Shown: positions 7,420-15,700 of the stretch, piece by piece
Layout: each line of letters begins with the position of its first letter
Position numbering within the stretch: position 1 is the first letter of the stretch
Source: an uncultured Parvularculaceae bacterium
GTDB taxonomy: Bacteria; Pseudomonadota; Alphaproteobacteria; Caulobacterales; Parvularculaceae
Assembly (NCBI GenBank): GCA_947259375.1
Contig: CAMYLZ010000014.1
Span: 30,400 to 94,399 of the forward strand
Direction: 5' to 3'
DNA: 64,000 nucleotides
The notes under the pieces: model-generated
Database searches by the model: none
What the model saw: only the letters and a program-made list of their open reading frames with translations
Told to the model about the DNA's origin: nothing
Position numbers and translations under genes: made by a program

Positions 7420-9861
7420 CTAAAACCGCTCCAGCAGCCGTTCGAGATAGTCTTTTTCTTCTGCTTCGCGCCCCGGCTCGCCAAGCCGGCGGCGCAATTC
7501 TTCAATGACGGCGCGCGTCCTGCCGGCTTCGCTCTCGCCGGGTAGGTCAACGCCCTCGCCAAGCGCCTCTCCGGACGGACGCCCGAGCGGGTCGGTCTCC
7601 GGCCCGCTACGGCCTTCCGTGTCCTGACCATCCTGTTGGGCCTGGCGCATCTGTTCTCGCGCGAGCGTTTCGGCGCCGTCGCGCAAATTACGGATAGCGC
7701 GTTCCATAGCATCGCTCGCCATGCCGAATTGTTCGGCTTCAAGCGCGCCTTCGGCCTCGCGCATGGCGCTGCGCGCGCGGCTAAGGGCGCGACCCGCATC
7801 ACCTTCAGGGTCAAGGCCGGGATCGGCCGCAAGGGCGTCCATCAGCACGTCAAGATCGCCGCCAAGTCCGCCTTCCCTGCGGGCGAGATCGTCGCCGCTG
7901 GCCTCGGGGTCGCGGCCCCGATTGAAAGTTTCATCCGCCAATTCGCGCTGTCTGCCGATGATTTCGCCCGCCTGACCTGCGGCCCCGCCCTGAGCGGAAT
8001 TGTCTGCCTGGCCCTGGCCTGAGCCGCCGCGCCCTGCGCCTTGCGAGAGTTGCAGATTATTAAGCAGGTTTTGAAGGTCGGACAGCATTTGCCGGGCGGC
8101 GTTCGCGGCGCCTTGCTGCGACAGGTCGCGAATGGAATCGAGCATTTCGTCAAGGTCGGCGCGGTCGATCTGTTGCGCGTCGTTAGGCGCGCCTTCGCCC
8201 GGACTTTGCCCCGATTGCGCCAGCGCGTTCAGGTAATCGCTCATCGCCTGACGTAATTCTTCGACCAAACGGTTGATCTCGTCATCGCTGGCGCCGCGCT
8301 CAAGCGCCTGGCGCAGCACTTCTTCGGCTGCTTCGAGGCGCTGTCGGGCCAGCTCCAGCGCTTCATCTTCAAGCTGCAGGGCGAGCGGCCAGAATTTTTC
8401 GACGGCGTCTTCAAACGAATCGCCGTTCTGGCGCATCACTCGCCAGAACGCCGCGCGCAAAAGCAAAAAGTCCTTTGGTTTTTCTTCGTAGAAAATCTCG
8501 GGCGCGAGGGTCATCGCGTCAAAGGCGCGTGCGGCGCGCGGCCATTGTGTCGCCGCAACCGCGAGATTTTGGCGCTGCTCAATCACCGCTTTGGCGACCG
8601 GATTATAAAATGTCCGTGCCGGGAGGGTTGTTGTGACGGTTTCAGTCTCGCCGGTTTGGCCGGCGCCGTCACGGACGACAATTTTCGCCAGCACTTTCAG
8701 CCCCGCCCATGGATCGGCTTGCAAATCGAGCGCGACGCTGCGTTCCCCATCCGCCCCGGAGACGCCTTCAAGCGGGACCGTGCGGGCCGCGCCAAGGGCG
8801 GCATCGTCTATAACAGGGGCGTCAAGCGGGCGTTCCTGATCGGGGGAGAGTTTCAGGATGAGCGCCGAGGTTGCAACATTATAATCGTCCTCAATCGCCA
8901 CGGTGAAGGCGAGCCGGGCGTCGTCGGTTCGCGCCGGCGGACTGACGAAAGCGGCTTTCGGAGCCGTGTCGGCAATCACGCCGATCGGCCAGCGCGCTTT
9001 TTCGCCGGCAAGCGACAGTTCCAGAAGGCCGCTTTCGAGCAGAGACATTCGCGTGCGGGCGGCTGCGCCATTGCGCTCAATTGCAGGGCGCAGCGTATCT
9101 TGCGGCGTTTCAAACAGGAGGCGGATGCGTCCGCGGCCATTGATTTGCGCCGTAAGGACCGAACCTTCGGGCACGTTTACCTGTGCGGCGTCTTGCGGCG
9201 CGTCTTCGCCAGCGCGCAATAAATAGACCGGCGCCTTGCGCGCATAAGCCGGAGGGTCGATCCACAAATCAGCGACCAGCCCGCCATGTGCGGCGCCGGA
9301 TGGGCGCAGCCCGATGGCGAGGCGTTCGCCCGGATTAGCGCCGCCGGCGACCAGCGAAATCGCGAAGAGGCCGAGCGCGATGAAGCGCAGGCCCCAAGGG
9401 TCGCGCTGTTCGGCGCTGGCGCGGATGTATTTGAGCCGGGCCTGTCGCGCGCGCTTGCGCATATCGGCGAGATGGGCGCGCCATAAGGGAGACGCAGCAT
9501 CACCGCCGCCGGAAGGGGTGTCGTCAAGCGCTTGGAGAGCGGCGTGGTCAACACCGCCATCCGCCTCGAGCCGGGCTTGCGCCTCGCGCCGGGTCGGCGC
9601 CCGCAGGCGGCGCAAATCCTTTAGCGCCAGCGCCAAAAAGCCGGCCGCGCCGGCGAGCAGCAAGGCCCAATGCAGCCAAGCAGGGATAAGGTTCCAGAAT
9701 CCGGACAGGCTGGCGATGACGAATGCCGCCGGAATCGCCAAAGCGGGAAGAACCGCCGGCCACAACCGTTCCCAAAACAGGACAGCGCGCGCGAACGCAA
9801 GCGTTGCCGCGCCGGGAAGGCGCTTTCGCTTTGGCCGCGCCTGTGTCAACACGCTCGTCAT
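7420..9861 (-). CDS. TIGR02302 / DUF4175 family protein
   Basis: A large 813-residue protein of unknown function found across alphaproteobacteria, commonly near lysA and argH as here. Two hydrophobic segments near residues 38-80 anchor the N-terminus; a third hydrophobic stretch lies near residue 160. The middle is a probable extracytoplasmic beta-rich region. The C-terminal third is helical and highly charged with coiled-coil character, followed by Gly/Gln-rich low-complexity sequence (GAGRGGSGQGQADN) and an acidic tail. Translation start is the ATG at 9861 with only a weak AAGAAG site upstream. Confidence 0.85.
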   Translation of the reverse strand: MTSVLTQARPKRKRLPGAATLAFARAVLFWERLWPAVLPALAIPAAFVIASLSGFWNLIPAWLHWALLLAGAAGFLALALKDLRRLRAPTRREAQARLEADGGVDHAALQALDDTPSGGGDAASPLWRAHLADMRKRARQARLKYIRASAEQRDPWGLRFIALGLFAISLVAGGANPGERLAIGLRPSGAAHGGLVADLWIDPPAYARKAPVYLLRAGEDAPQDAAQVNVPEGSVLTAQINGRGRIRLLFETPQDTLRPAIERNGAAARTRMSLLESGLLELSLAGEKARWPIGVIADTAPKAAFVSPPARTDDARLAFTVAIEDDYNVATSALILKLSPDQERPLDAPVIDDAALGAARTVPLEGVSGADGERSVALDLQADPWAGLKVLAKIVVRDGAGQTGETETVTTTLPARTFYNPVAKAVIEQRQNLAVAATQWPRAARAFDAMTLAPEIFYEEKPKDFLLLRAAFWRVMRQNGDSFEDAVEKFWPLALQLEDEALELARQRLEAAEEVLRQALERGASDDEINRLVEELRQAMSDYLNALAQSGQSPGEGAPNDAQQIDRADLDEMLDSIRDLSQQGAANAARQMLSDLQNLLNNLQLSQGAGRGGSGQGQADNSAQGGAAGQAGEIIGRQRELADETFNRGRDPEASGDDLARREGGLGGDLDVLMDALAADPGLDPEGDAGRALSRARSAMREAEGALEAEQFGMASDAMERAIRNLRDGAETLAREQMRQAQQDGQDTEGRSGPETDPLGRPSGEALGEGVDLPGESEAGRTRAVIEELRRRLGEPGREAEEKDYLERLLERF

Positions 9862-9941
9862 ACTTCTTGCAGTCTACATCGCGGGAACGCGTTCGTCGAC
9901 GCCGGCCCGTCTCACGCTCTGGTCGCGCTGGCGTGTTCAGC

Positions 9942-10367
9942 ATGGCCGCCAGAGGACGAAAACAGGTTAATGAATCGGAGTTTGTGAAGGGCGTGCTCTT
10001 TTCCCTGGCCTCATCGAAACGCCGCCGCAGGTTGTCAGAAGAAGCCGAACGCTCGCGCGCGTCCGCCTGGCGGCGGTGGTCGGCGATAGTGCTGGTCATC
10101 ATCTACAATATCGTCGGGATCGCCGATATTCTTTCAACGGTCATCGCGCTCGGCAGCGGCGCCGGGGTTGAGGCGAACCCTGTTGTCTATGCGATGATGG
10201 TTCATGCCGGCGACGGGTGGATTCTCGGCAAGCTCGCGCTGCAAGGATTAATCAGCTTCATGGTGTTGTGGTTCCCGCATTGGATCGTGCTCGGCTTTTT
10301 CACGCTCGCAACGGCGGGCAATGCCGGGATTGTCTGGAATAATTTCGTGATCGCCGGCGTTTTCTAG
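9942..10367 (+). CDS. Small membrane protein, DUF5658-like
   Basis: About 141 residues, with a basic N-terminus and three likely membrane segments: IVLVIIYNIVGIADILSTVIA, a central LALQGLISFMVLWF, and a C-terminal LGFFTLATAGNAGIVWN. The pattern of an aspartate in the first segment followed by VEANPVV resembles DUF5658 proteins; function unknown. The track ORF starts at 9723 inside the divergent gene; ATG 9942 is more likely, although its ribosome site is weak and a GTG further in is possible. Its TAG stop is interleaved with the lysA stop at a CTAG palindrome, so the genes converge with a 4-base overlap. Confidence 0.68.
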   Translation: MAARGRKQVNESEFVKGVLFSLASSKRRRRLSEEAERSRASAWRRWSAIVLVIIYNIVGIADILSTVIALGSGAGVEANPVVYAMMVHAGDGWILGKLALQGLISFMVLWFPHWIVLGFFTLATAGNAGIVWNNFVIAGVF

Positions 10368-11626
10368 TCGAGCCAGCCAGGTGTGGCCTCAAGCGCCAGC
10401 ATCTCGTCATAGGTCGGGCGCCGCCGGATCACCGCATGTTTGTCGCCATTGACGAGTACTTCCGGAATGAGCCGGCGTGAATTGTATTCAGACGCTTGCG
10501 CCGCGCCATAGGCACCCGCGGACATGACGGCGACGCTTTCGCCAGGCGGCGTTTCCGGCAAGCACCGCCCCTTGGCGAAGAAATCGCTCGACTCGCACAC
10601 TGGTCCGACTACGTCGTAAACAACTTGTAGTGCGCCCGGGTTGCGGCACACCGGCAATATGTCGTGATGGGCGTCATAGAGCGCCGGGCGAATGAGATCA
10701 TTCATGCCGGCATCGACAATCAGGAAGCGGCGCGCCTCGCCTTTTTTGTCGTAAACGACACGGGTCACCATGACGCCGGCATTGCCCGCGATCATTCGCC
10801 CCGGTTCGAATATCAGTTGCACGCCGAGAGGCGCTGTAACCCGCTTGATGAGCGCAGCATATTCTTCCGGATGCGGCGGAACCGCGCCCGCTCCATAAGG
10901 AATGCCGAGCCCGCCGCCGAGATCAAGCCGTTCAATGGCGCAGCCATCCGCGCGCAAATCCGCGATCAGGCCCGCCGCCTTGCGAAACGCCGTTTCAAAG
11001 GGCGCAAGATCGGTAATCTGCGAGCCGATATGAAGGTCGACCCCCTTGACGGCGACGCCGGTCATCGCGCGCGCGCGCGCATAAAGGGCGCGGGCCTCGT
11101 GCCAGGCGACGCCGAACTTGTCTTCTTTTCGCCCGGTGGAGATTTTGTCATGGCCGCCCGCGGCTACATCCGGATTGACGCGAAACGCGATCGGCGCGGG
11201 GCGGCCAAGCGCAATCCCCAGCCTGTTAAGCGCGTCAAGCTCGGGCTCTGATTCCACATTGAATTGGTGAATGCCGGCTTCGAGCGCCGCCTTGATCTCC
11301 GCATCCGTTTTGCCGACGCCGGAAAAAACAATTTTTTCGGGCGGTATGCCGGCTTTGAGCGCGCGCATCAGCTCGCCGCCGGAAACCACATCCGCGCCGG
11401 CGCCTTCGCTCGCCAGTATTTTCAGGACCGCCAGGTTGGAATTGGCTTTTACCGAATAGGCGACAAGCGTATCCGCGCCGGCGAACGCCTTTGCAAACAC
11501 CCCTATATGCCGGCGCAGGGTCGCTTCAGAATAGACATAAAACGGCGTGCCGATTTCCTGCGCCAGTGCGGCGAGGTCGACATCTTCCGCATAAAGCGTG
11601 TTATTTCGGTACTCGAAATGGTGCAA
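10364..11626 (-). CDS. lysA: Diaminopimelate decarboxylase
   Basis: Last step of lysine synthesis: PLP-dependent decarboxylation of meso-diaminopimelate. The 420-residue protein has the fold III motifs: Schiff-base lysine in VAYSVKANSNLAVL (about residue 59), HIGSQI, the phosphate-binding GGGLGIPYGAG, and the C-terminal CESSDFFAKGR that supplies the catalytic cysteine from the partner subunit. The start is TTG at 11626, four bases after the stop of the small lipoprotein gene; homologues begin at the same MHHFxYR. It is third in the leftward argH-lipoprotein-lysA operon. Confidence 0.95.
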   Translation of the reverse strand: MHHFEYRNNTLYAEDVDLAALAQEIGTPFYVYSEATLRRHIGVFAKAFAGADTLVAYSVKANSNLAVLKILASEGAGADVVSGGELMRALKAGIPPEKIVFSGVGKTDAEIKAALEAGIHQFNVESEPELDALNRLGIALGRPAPIAFRVNPDVAAGGHDKISTGRKEDKFGVAWHEARALYARARAMTGVAVKGVDLHIGSQITDLAPFETAFRKAAGLIADLRADGCAIERLDLGGGLGIPYGAGAVPPHPEEYAALIKRVTAPLGVQLIFEPGRMIAGNAGVMVTRVVYDKKGEARRFLIVDAGMNDLIRPALYDAHHDILPVCRNPGALQVVYDVVGPVCESSDFFAKGRCLPETPPGESVAVMSAGAYGAAQASEYNSRRLIPEVLVNGDKHAVIRRRPTYDEMLALEATPGWLD

Positions 11627-11630
11627 CGGA

Positions 11631-11744
11631 TCAGCCTTCGAAGCGGCTTTGCTCTTGCGGATCTTCCGGCGCGCGCAACGGCGCTTTCTTGCCGCAAGCG
11701 GAAATAGCGAGCAACAGAGCGGAGGCGAGTAACAAGGCGCGCAT
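11631..11744 (-). CDS. LptM/YifL-like small lipoprotein (too short for ORF track)
   Basis: A 37-residue ORF absent from the track: signal peptide MRALLLASALLLAISAC followed by CGKKAPLRAPEDPQEQ and a TGA. The lipobox ends in ISA|C, and the mature N-terminus matches the CG-(K/L)KGPL-x-P pattern of the LptM family; E. coli LptM helps mature the LptD/LptE outer-membrane LPS translocon. It starts two bases after the argH stop with a GGGAG site inside the argH end, and stops four bases before the lysA start, so it is tightly embedded in the operon. Small lipoproteins of this type are common between argH and lysA. Confidence 0.85.
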   Translation of the reverse strand: MRALLLASALLLAISACGKKAPLRAPEDPQEQSRFEG

Positions 11745-11746
11745 GA

Positions 11747-13156
11747 TTATTTCTCCCTGGCGAGTGCGCTGACCCAGCGGCGGGCTTCGCGTTTAACATT
11801 GTCCGGTGCGGTACCGCCATAGGCTTTGCGCGAGGCGACTGACGCGTCGACCGACAACACTGAAAACACGTCCTGCGTAATACGCGGCTCGACCGCTTGC
11901 AAAGCTTCCAGCGGCAATTCGTCAAGTCTCGCGTTTTTTTGTTCGGCAATCGCGACGATGCGTCCGGTTACGTGATGCGCGTCGCGAAACGGCATGGCGA
12001 GCGCGCGCACCAGCCAATCGGCGAGATCGGTTGCGGTGGAAAATCCGCGCGCGGCCGCTTCCTTCATCGCTTCGCGGTTGACGGCGATGTCGCCGACCAT
12101 GCCGGTCATGGCGGCGAGCGCCAGCGCCAGCGCGTCTACGGCCTCAAAGGTCGCGGCCTTGTCTTCCTGTAAATCCTTGGCATAGGCGAGCGGCAAGGCT
12201 TTCATAACATTAAGCAGTGAATTCAGCGAGCCGTTAATGCGCCCGGTCTTGGCGCGCACCAGTTCAGCCGCGTCCGGATTGCGCTTTTGCGGCATGATCG
12301 AGGAGCCGGTGGAGAAGGCATCGCTAAGCGCTGCAAACCCGAATTGCGGAGAGGTCCACAACACGATCTCTTCCGCCAGCCTCGACAGATGCACGGCGGT
12401 GATCGACGCCGCCGATAAAAGCTCCAGCGCGAAATCGCGCGAGGAGACGGCGTCGAGAGAGTTTGCGCACGGACGATCAAAGCCGAGCGCTTCGGCGGTC
12501 AGGCTGCGATCTATGGGAAAGGGCGTGCCGGCGAGCGCCGCTGCGCCGAGCGGGCATTCGTTCATCCGCGCGCGGGCATCGGCAAAGCGGCCGGCGTCGC
12601 GCGAAAACATTTCCACATAAGCGAGAAAATGGTGGCCGATAGTCACCGGCTGCGCCGTTTGCAGATGGGTAAAGCCCGGCATGACCGCATCCGCATGCGT
12701 CTCCGCCTTTGCCGCGAGGGCGGCCATCAGGGCGCGCAGCGCCGCCTCAGCCTCGTCGCAAGCGCGCCGGCACCACAGGCGAAAATCAGTCGCCACCTGG
12801 TCGTTGCGTGAACGCGCCGTATGCAGGCGTCCGGCGGCCTCGCCGATGAGCGCTTTCAGGCGTGCTTCGATATTCATGTGAATGTCTTCAAGCGCGCGAG
12901 AGAATTGGAACTCGCCCCGTTCGATCTCTTCGGCGATCTGGTCGAGGCCCTTGGTGATTGCGGTCGCGTCTTGGCGGGTAATTATTTTCGCTTCGGCGAG
13001 CATCGCGGCATGGGCCCTGGAGCCCGCAATGTCCTCGCGCCATAGTCGCTTGTCGATATCAATGGATGCATTGATGGATTCCATAATTTCAGCCGGGCCT
13101 TGCGAAAAACGCCCGCCCCACATTTGGTTTTCTTGTGGTGAAGACTTATCTGACAT
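11747..13156 (-). CDS. argH: Argininosuccinate lyase
   Basis: Final step of arginine synthesis, splitting argininosuccinate into arginine and fumarate. The 469-residue length is normal. The fumarase/aspartase superfamily signature [15 protein letters not shown] is present, as are [11 protein letters not shown] near residue 115 and the [10 protein letters not shown]-terminus characteristic of ArgH. The start codon at 13156 is 28 bases from the preferred start of the divergent TlpA-like gene; if that gene used its ATG at 13155 the two start codons would overlap. Either way the promoters of each gene must lie within the other's coding sequence or be very short. Confidence 0.96.
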   Translation of the reverse strand: MSDKSSPQENQMWGGRFSQGPAEIMESINASIDIDKRLWREDIAGSRAHAAMLAEAKIITRQDATAITKGLDQIAEEIERGEFQFSRALEDIHMNIEARLKALIGEAAGRLHTARSRNDQVATDFRLWCRRACDEAEAALRALMAALAAKAETHADAVMPGFTHLQTAQPVTIGHHFLAYVEMFSRDAGRFADARARMNECPLGAAALAGTPFPIDRSLTAEALGFDRPCANSLDAVSSRDFALELLSAASITAVHLSRLAEEIVLWTSPQFGFAALSDAFSTGSSIMPQKRNPDAAELVRAKTGRINGSLNSLLNVMKALPLAYAKDLQEDKAATFEAVDALALALAAMTGMVGDIAVNREAMKEAAARGFSTATDLADWLVRALAMPFRDAHHVTGRIVAIAEQKNARLDELPLEALQAVEPRITQDVFSVLSVDASVASRKAYGGTAPDNVKREARRWVSALAREK

Positions 13157-13184
13157 GGTTCAATCGGTTCTGTTGGAGCGACAA

Positions 13185-13793
13185 TTGGCCAAATTATTCA
13201 ATCAGCCGCGTTTCTGGCTCCTTTTCTGGGGCGGCTTGGGCGCGGCGTTCCTCCTCTACGTCATCGTGACCGCCAGCGTAAGCCCGCGCGAGCGCGATGG
13301 GCCGTCGGCGCTTGATCGCGATAACGCGTTGCTGGTCGGCGAAATGGCGGAATTCGCCTACACTTTTCCGCCTCGCGGCGCGCCAACCGTGGGTTTCCGT
13401 CATGAGGGCCAAATGATGTCGCTGGCCGATTTTCGCGGCAAGGCGGTGCTGGTGAATTTCTGGGCGACGACATGCGCGCCCTGCCTCAAGGAACTGCCGT
13501 CCCTTGATGCGCTTGAAGGCGCGCTGGGCGGGCCCCGCTTTGAAGTGGTCGCGGTCGCCGCAGACCCGCGCGGGCCGGAGACGGCGCAGGCGTTTCTCGA
13601 CCGGCTCAATATTGAAAATCTGAAACTCTATGCAGATCCCGATTTACGCTTCGCTTTTGCGACGGGCGGCGCCGATGTTTTGCCTTTGAGCATACTTTAC
13701 GATGCGCGCGGCGAGGAAATCGGCCGCATTATCGGCGAAGCAGACTGGGCAAGCGCTGAGGCGCGTCGCCTGGTCGCCTCGGCAATGCCCTAA
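13185..13793 (+). CDS. TlpA-like membrane-anchored thioredoxin
   Basis: A periplasmic thiol-disulfide oxidoreductase. After an N-terminal membrane anchor (FWLLFWGGLGAAFLLYVIV) comes a thioredoxin-fold domain with FWATTCAPCLKELPSL, in which CAPC is the redox pair, and a cis-proline loop near VLPLSI. Two starts compete: ATG 13155, without a clear ribosome site, and TTG 13185, which has GGAG six bases upstream and places the anchor at the very N-terminus; I chose TTG. TlpA divergent from argH is a recurrent alphaproteobacterial arrangement. A likely role is keeping copper-site or cytochrome thiols reduced, but the substrate is not evident. Confidence 0.88.
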   Translation: MAKLFNQPRFWLLFWGGLGAAFLLYVIVTASVSPRERDGPSALDRDNALLVGEMAEFAYTFPPRGAPTVGFRHEGQMMSLADFRGKAVLVNFWATTCAPCLKELPSLDALEGALGGPRFEVVAVAADPRGPETAQAFLDRLNIENLKLYADPDLRFAFATGGADVLPLSILYDARGEEIGRIIGEADWASAEARRLVASAMP

Positions 13794-13897
13794 TTCCGGC
13801 CGCTCACTAGGCTTCGCCGAGTGATGCCGATATAGGTTTTCTTGCGGGGGAGGGCCTCGCGCCGCATTTGCGCGGCTTGTCGTCGAGGGAGCTACTC

Positions 13898-15574
13898 ATG
13901 ACGTTTTCAAAAACCTTGCTCGCGGGCGCCGCCGCGCTTGCGCTGATCGCCTGCGGAGAAAAAGACGGGGCAGGCGATGGCCCGAGTTCCGAAACGAGCC
14001 AGCAGGCGGCGAAGATGAGCGCCGCCTCGCCGCTTGAAAGAAGCTATCGCCTCAGCGATGCGGAGCCGGTCGATATTGCCGCCTTGTTTGACCTGATGCC
14101 GGAGGGCAATCGCCCGACTTATGACAGCGCGGCTTTCGACGAACAGATAGGCGCGAATGTGGTGACCAATCTGCGCTTTGCCGATGCGGATGACGGTGAA
14201 GCGCTGCTGGTCGAACGAGCTGAGTTTTTCGGCGTCGATCTCGAAGCGATCGAGCGGGTCAAGGGTGCGGCGGAGGCCGGCCCGGATGCGCCGTTTGAAA
14301 AGATCTTCGACAAGGTTCGCTTCTTCAATGTGACGGCCGAAGGTTTTGACGAGGGGGTTGAGCCTGCGCGTTTCTCGGTCGGCGGCATTGAATTCGATCA
14401 GCTTGAAGTGCGCCAGGGCGGCGTTGAAGGCGATGGCGTCGGCGATGAAGGCGCGCGTTTCATGAACGCAATCAATCTTGCGGGTCTTTATTTCAAGGAC
14501 ATCGCCATGGATTCGGAAGGTTCGGACCAGCCGGCGGTGACGATGTCCGCGCCTGACCTACGCTTTGTCGGTTTTGGCGGCGGCCGCCTTGGCGCGATTA
14601 TCGCCAATGACCTTGAATATTCCATGGCGCAGACGGACGAATCGCGCGCCGCCATGCGCGAGGTGATGGGGCCGCAAGGCGCGATGTTCCTGAACGGCCC
14701 GCTCGCAGGCTTCATCGCGCCGGACAGCCAGCGCGTCAAAATGAAATCTTTCGAATGGCGCAATCTCGATTTCACGGGCCTTGTCGACTGGGGATTGCGC
14801 GATGAAGAACCGCCCATGTCGGCGGAAAATCTCATCGATCTTGGAACCATGAAGGCGCTCGACATGGAAACCTATATCGGCGGTAAGCTTGCTGGCACGG
14901 TGGAAGAAGTCTCCATGAGCGCTGGGGAGTTTAAATGGATAATTCCGTCAAATATTCGCATCGATGCGAAGGGCGCCAAATATGACTACACCGCCTATAT
15001 TCCGGAAACGGAGGAAAATGTCCTGTCTGTGATGAAGGCGCATGGCCTGGATGATCTGACAAGCGACGGTTATGTGGAGTGGGTGTGGAATGACAAGAGC
15101 GGCGCGGCGGATCTTGCTTACGTGGCCAATGCGCCGGACTTTATGGACTTCTCGATCGATTTCGGGCTTAGCGGTTTGAAACTCGATGAGCTCGCCGCCG
15201 CACAGGCGAATGGCGAAGAAAACGCTATCGCTGCGCGCGGTGCATTTCGTAATTTCTCGCTCAAGTTGAAAGACGAAAAAGCGCTCGACGCCATCTTTGC
15301 CGTTGCGGCGCTGCAAATGGGCGGCACGGGCGAGGATTTGCGTCTGTCGGCGCCGGCGATGATCCGCCTGTCAGGCGCGCAAGCCGCGCAAATGAATCCG
15401 CGCATCAGCGGCTATGTAAATGCCATTGCGGACTTCGTGGCCAAAGGCGGCGTTCTTGCAATTTCCGCCGAGCCTGCGGAGCCGGTTGCGTTTTCCGCAC
15501 TGGAAGCCACCGGCCAGACGGCGCCGCAAACTGTGCCCGATGTGATCAACTTGCAGGTGACGCACGAAGAATAA
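13898..15574 (+). CDS. Lipoprotein of unknown function (tandem paralogue 1)
   Basis: A 558-residue lipoprotein. GAGGGAG precedes ATG 13898, so I use this rather than the longer track start. The signal peptide ends in the lipobox LALIAC. The mature protein is acidic, with few cysteines and no catalytic motif I recognise. It is clearly related to the following gene: both have a YDxAxFD segment early, an IPS segment after an (E/S)x-FxW motif in the middle, a LSGAQAA/LTGAQAA motif, and a C-terminus ending VTH-x-E. The DUF945/DUF2125/AsmA type of envelope beta protein is a possible analogy only. A strong terminator follows. Confidence 0.8.
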   Translation: MTFSKTLLAGAAALALIACGEKDGAGDGPSSETSQQAAKMSAASPLERSYRLSDAEPVDIAALFDLMPEGNRPTYDSAAFDEQIGANVVTNLRFADADDGEALLVERAEFFGVDLEAIERVKGAAEAGPDAPFEKIFDKVRFFNVTAEGFDEGVEPARFSVGGIEFDQLEVRQGGVEGDGVGDEGARFMNAINLAGLYFKDIAMDSEGSDQPAVTMSAPDLRFVGFGGGRLGAIIANDLEYSMAQTDESRAAMREVMGPQGAMFLNGPLAGFIAPDSQRVKMKSFEWRNLDFTGLVDWGLRDEEPPMSAENLIDLGTMKALDMETYIGGKLAGTVEEVSMSAGEFKWIIPSNIRIDAKGAKYDYTAYIPETEENVLSVMKAHGLDDLTSDGYVEWVWNDKSGAADLAYVANAPDFMDFSIDFGLSGLKLDELAAAQANGEENAIAARGAFRNFSLKLKDEKALDAIFAVAALQMGGTGEDLRLSAPAMIRLSGAQAAQMNPRISGYVNAIADFVAKGGVLAISAEPAEPVAFSALEATGQTAPQTVPDVINLQVTHEE

Positions 15575-15592
15575 CCGGTTAGAGTGCCGTCC

Positions 15593-15626
15593 ACCGGTGC
15601 GAAGCGTGGGGCTTCGCACCGGTTTT
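15593..15626 (+). terminator. Rho-independent terminator
   Basis: A perfect 13-bp stem (ACCGGTGCGAAGC with its complement) around a GTGGG loop, followed by TTTTA. It lies 19 bases after the stop of the first paralogous lipoprotein and ahead of the second, so the two paralogues are probably separate transcription units or are joined only by readthrough. Confidence 0.85.
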
Positions 15627-15700
15627 AGCGGGCTGTGGGCGCTTGTGGGTATGAGCGCCGGGGAAGCCGGTCCGGCGTGGGGTATTGAGGGGTTGCACCG

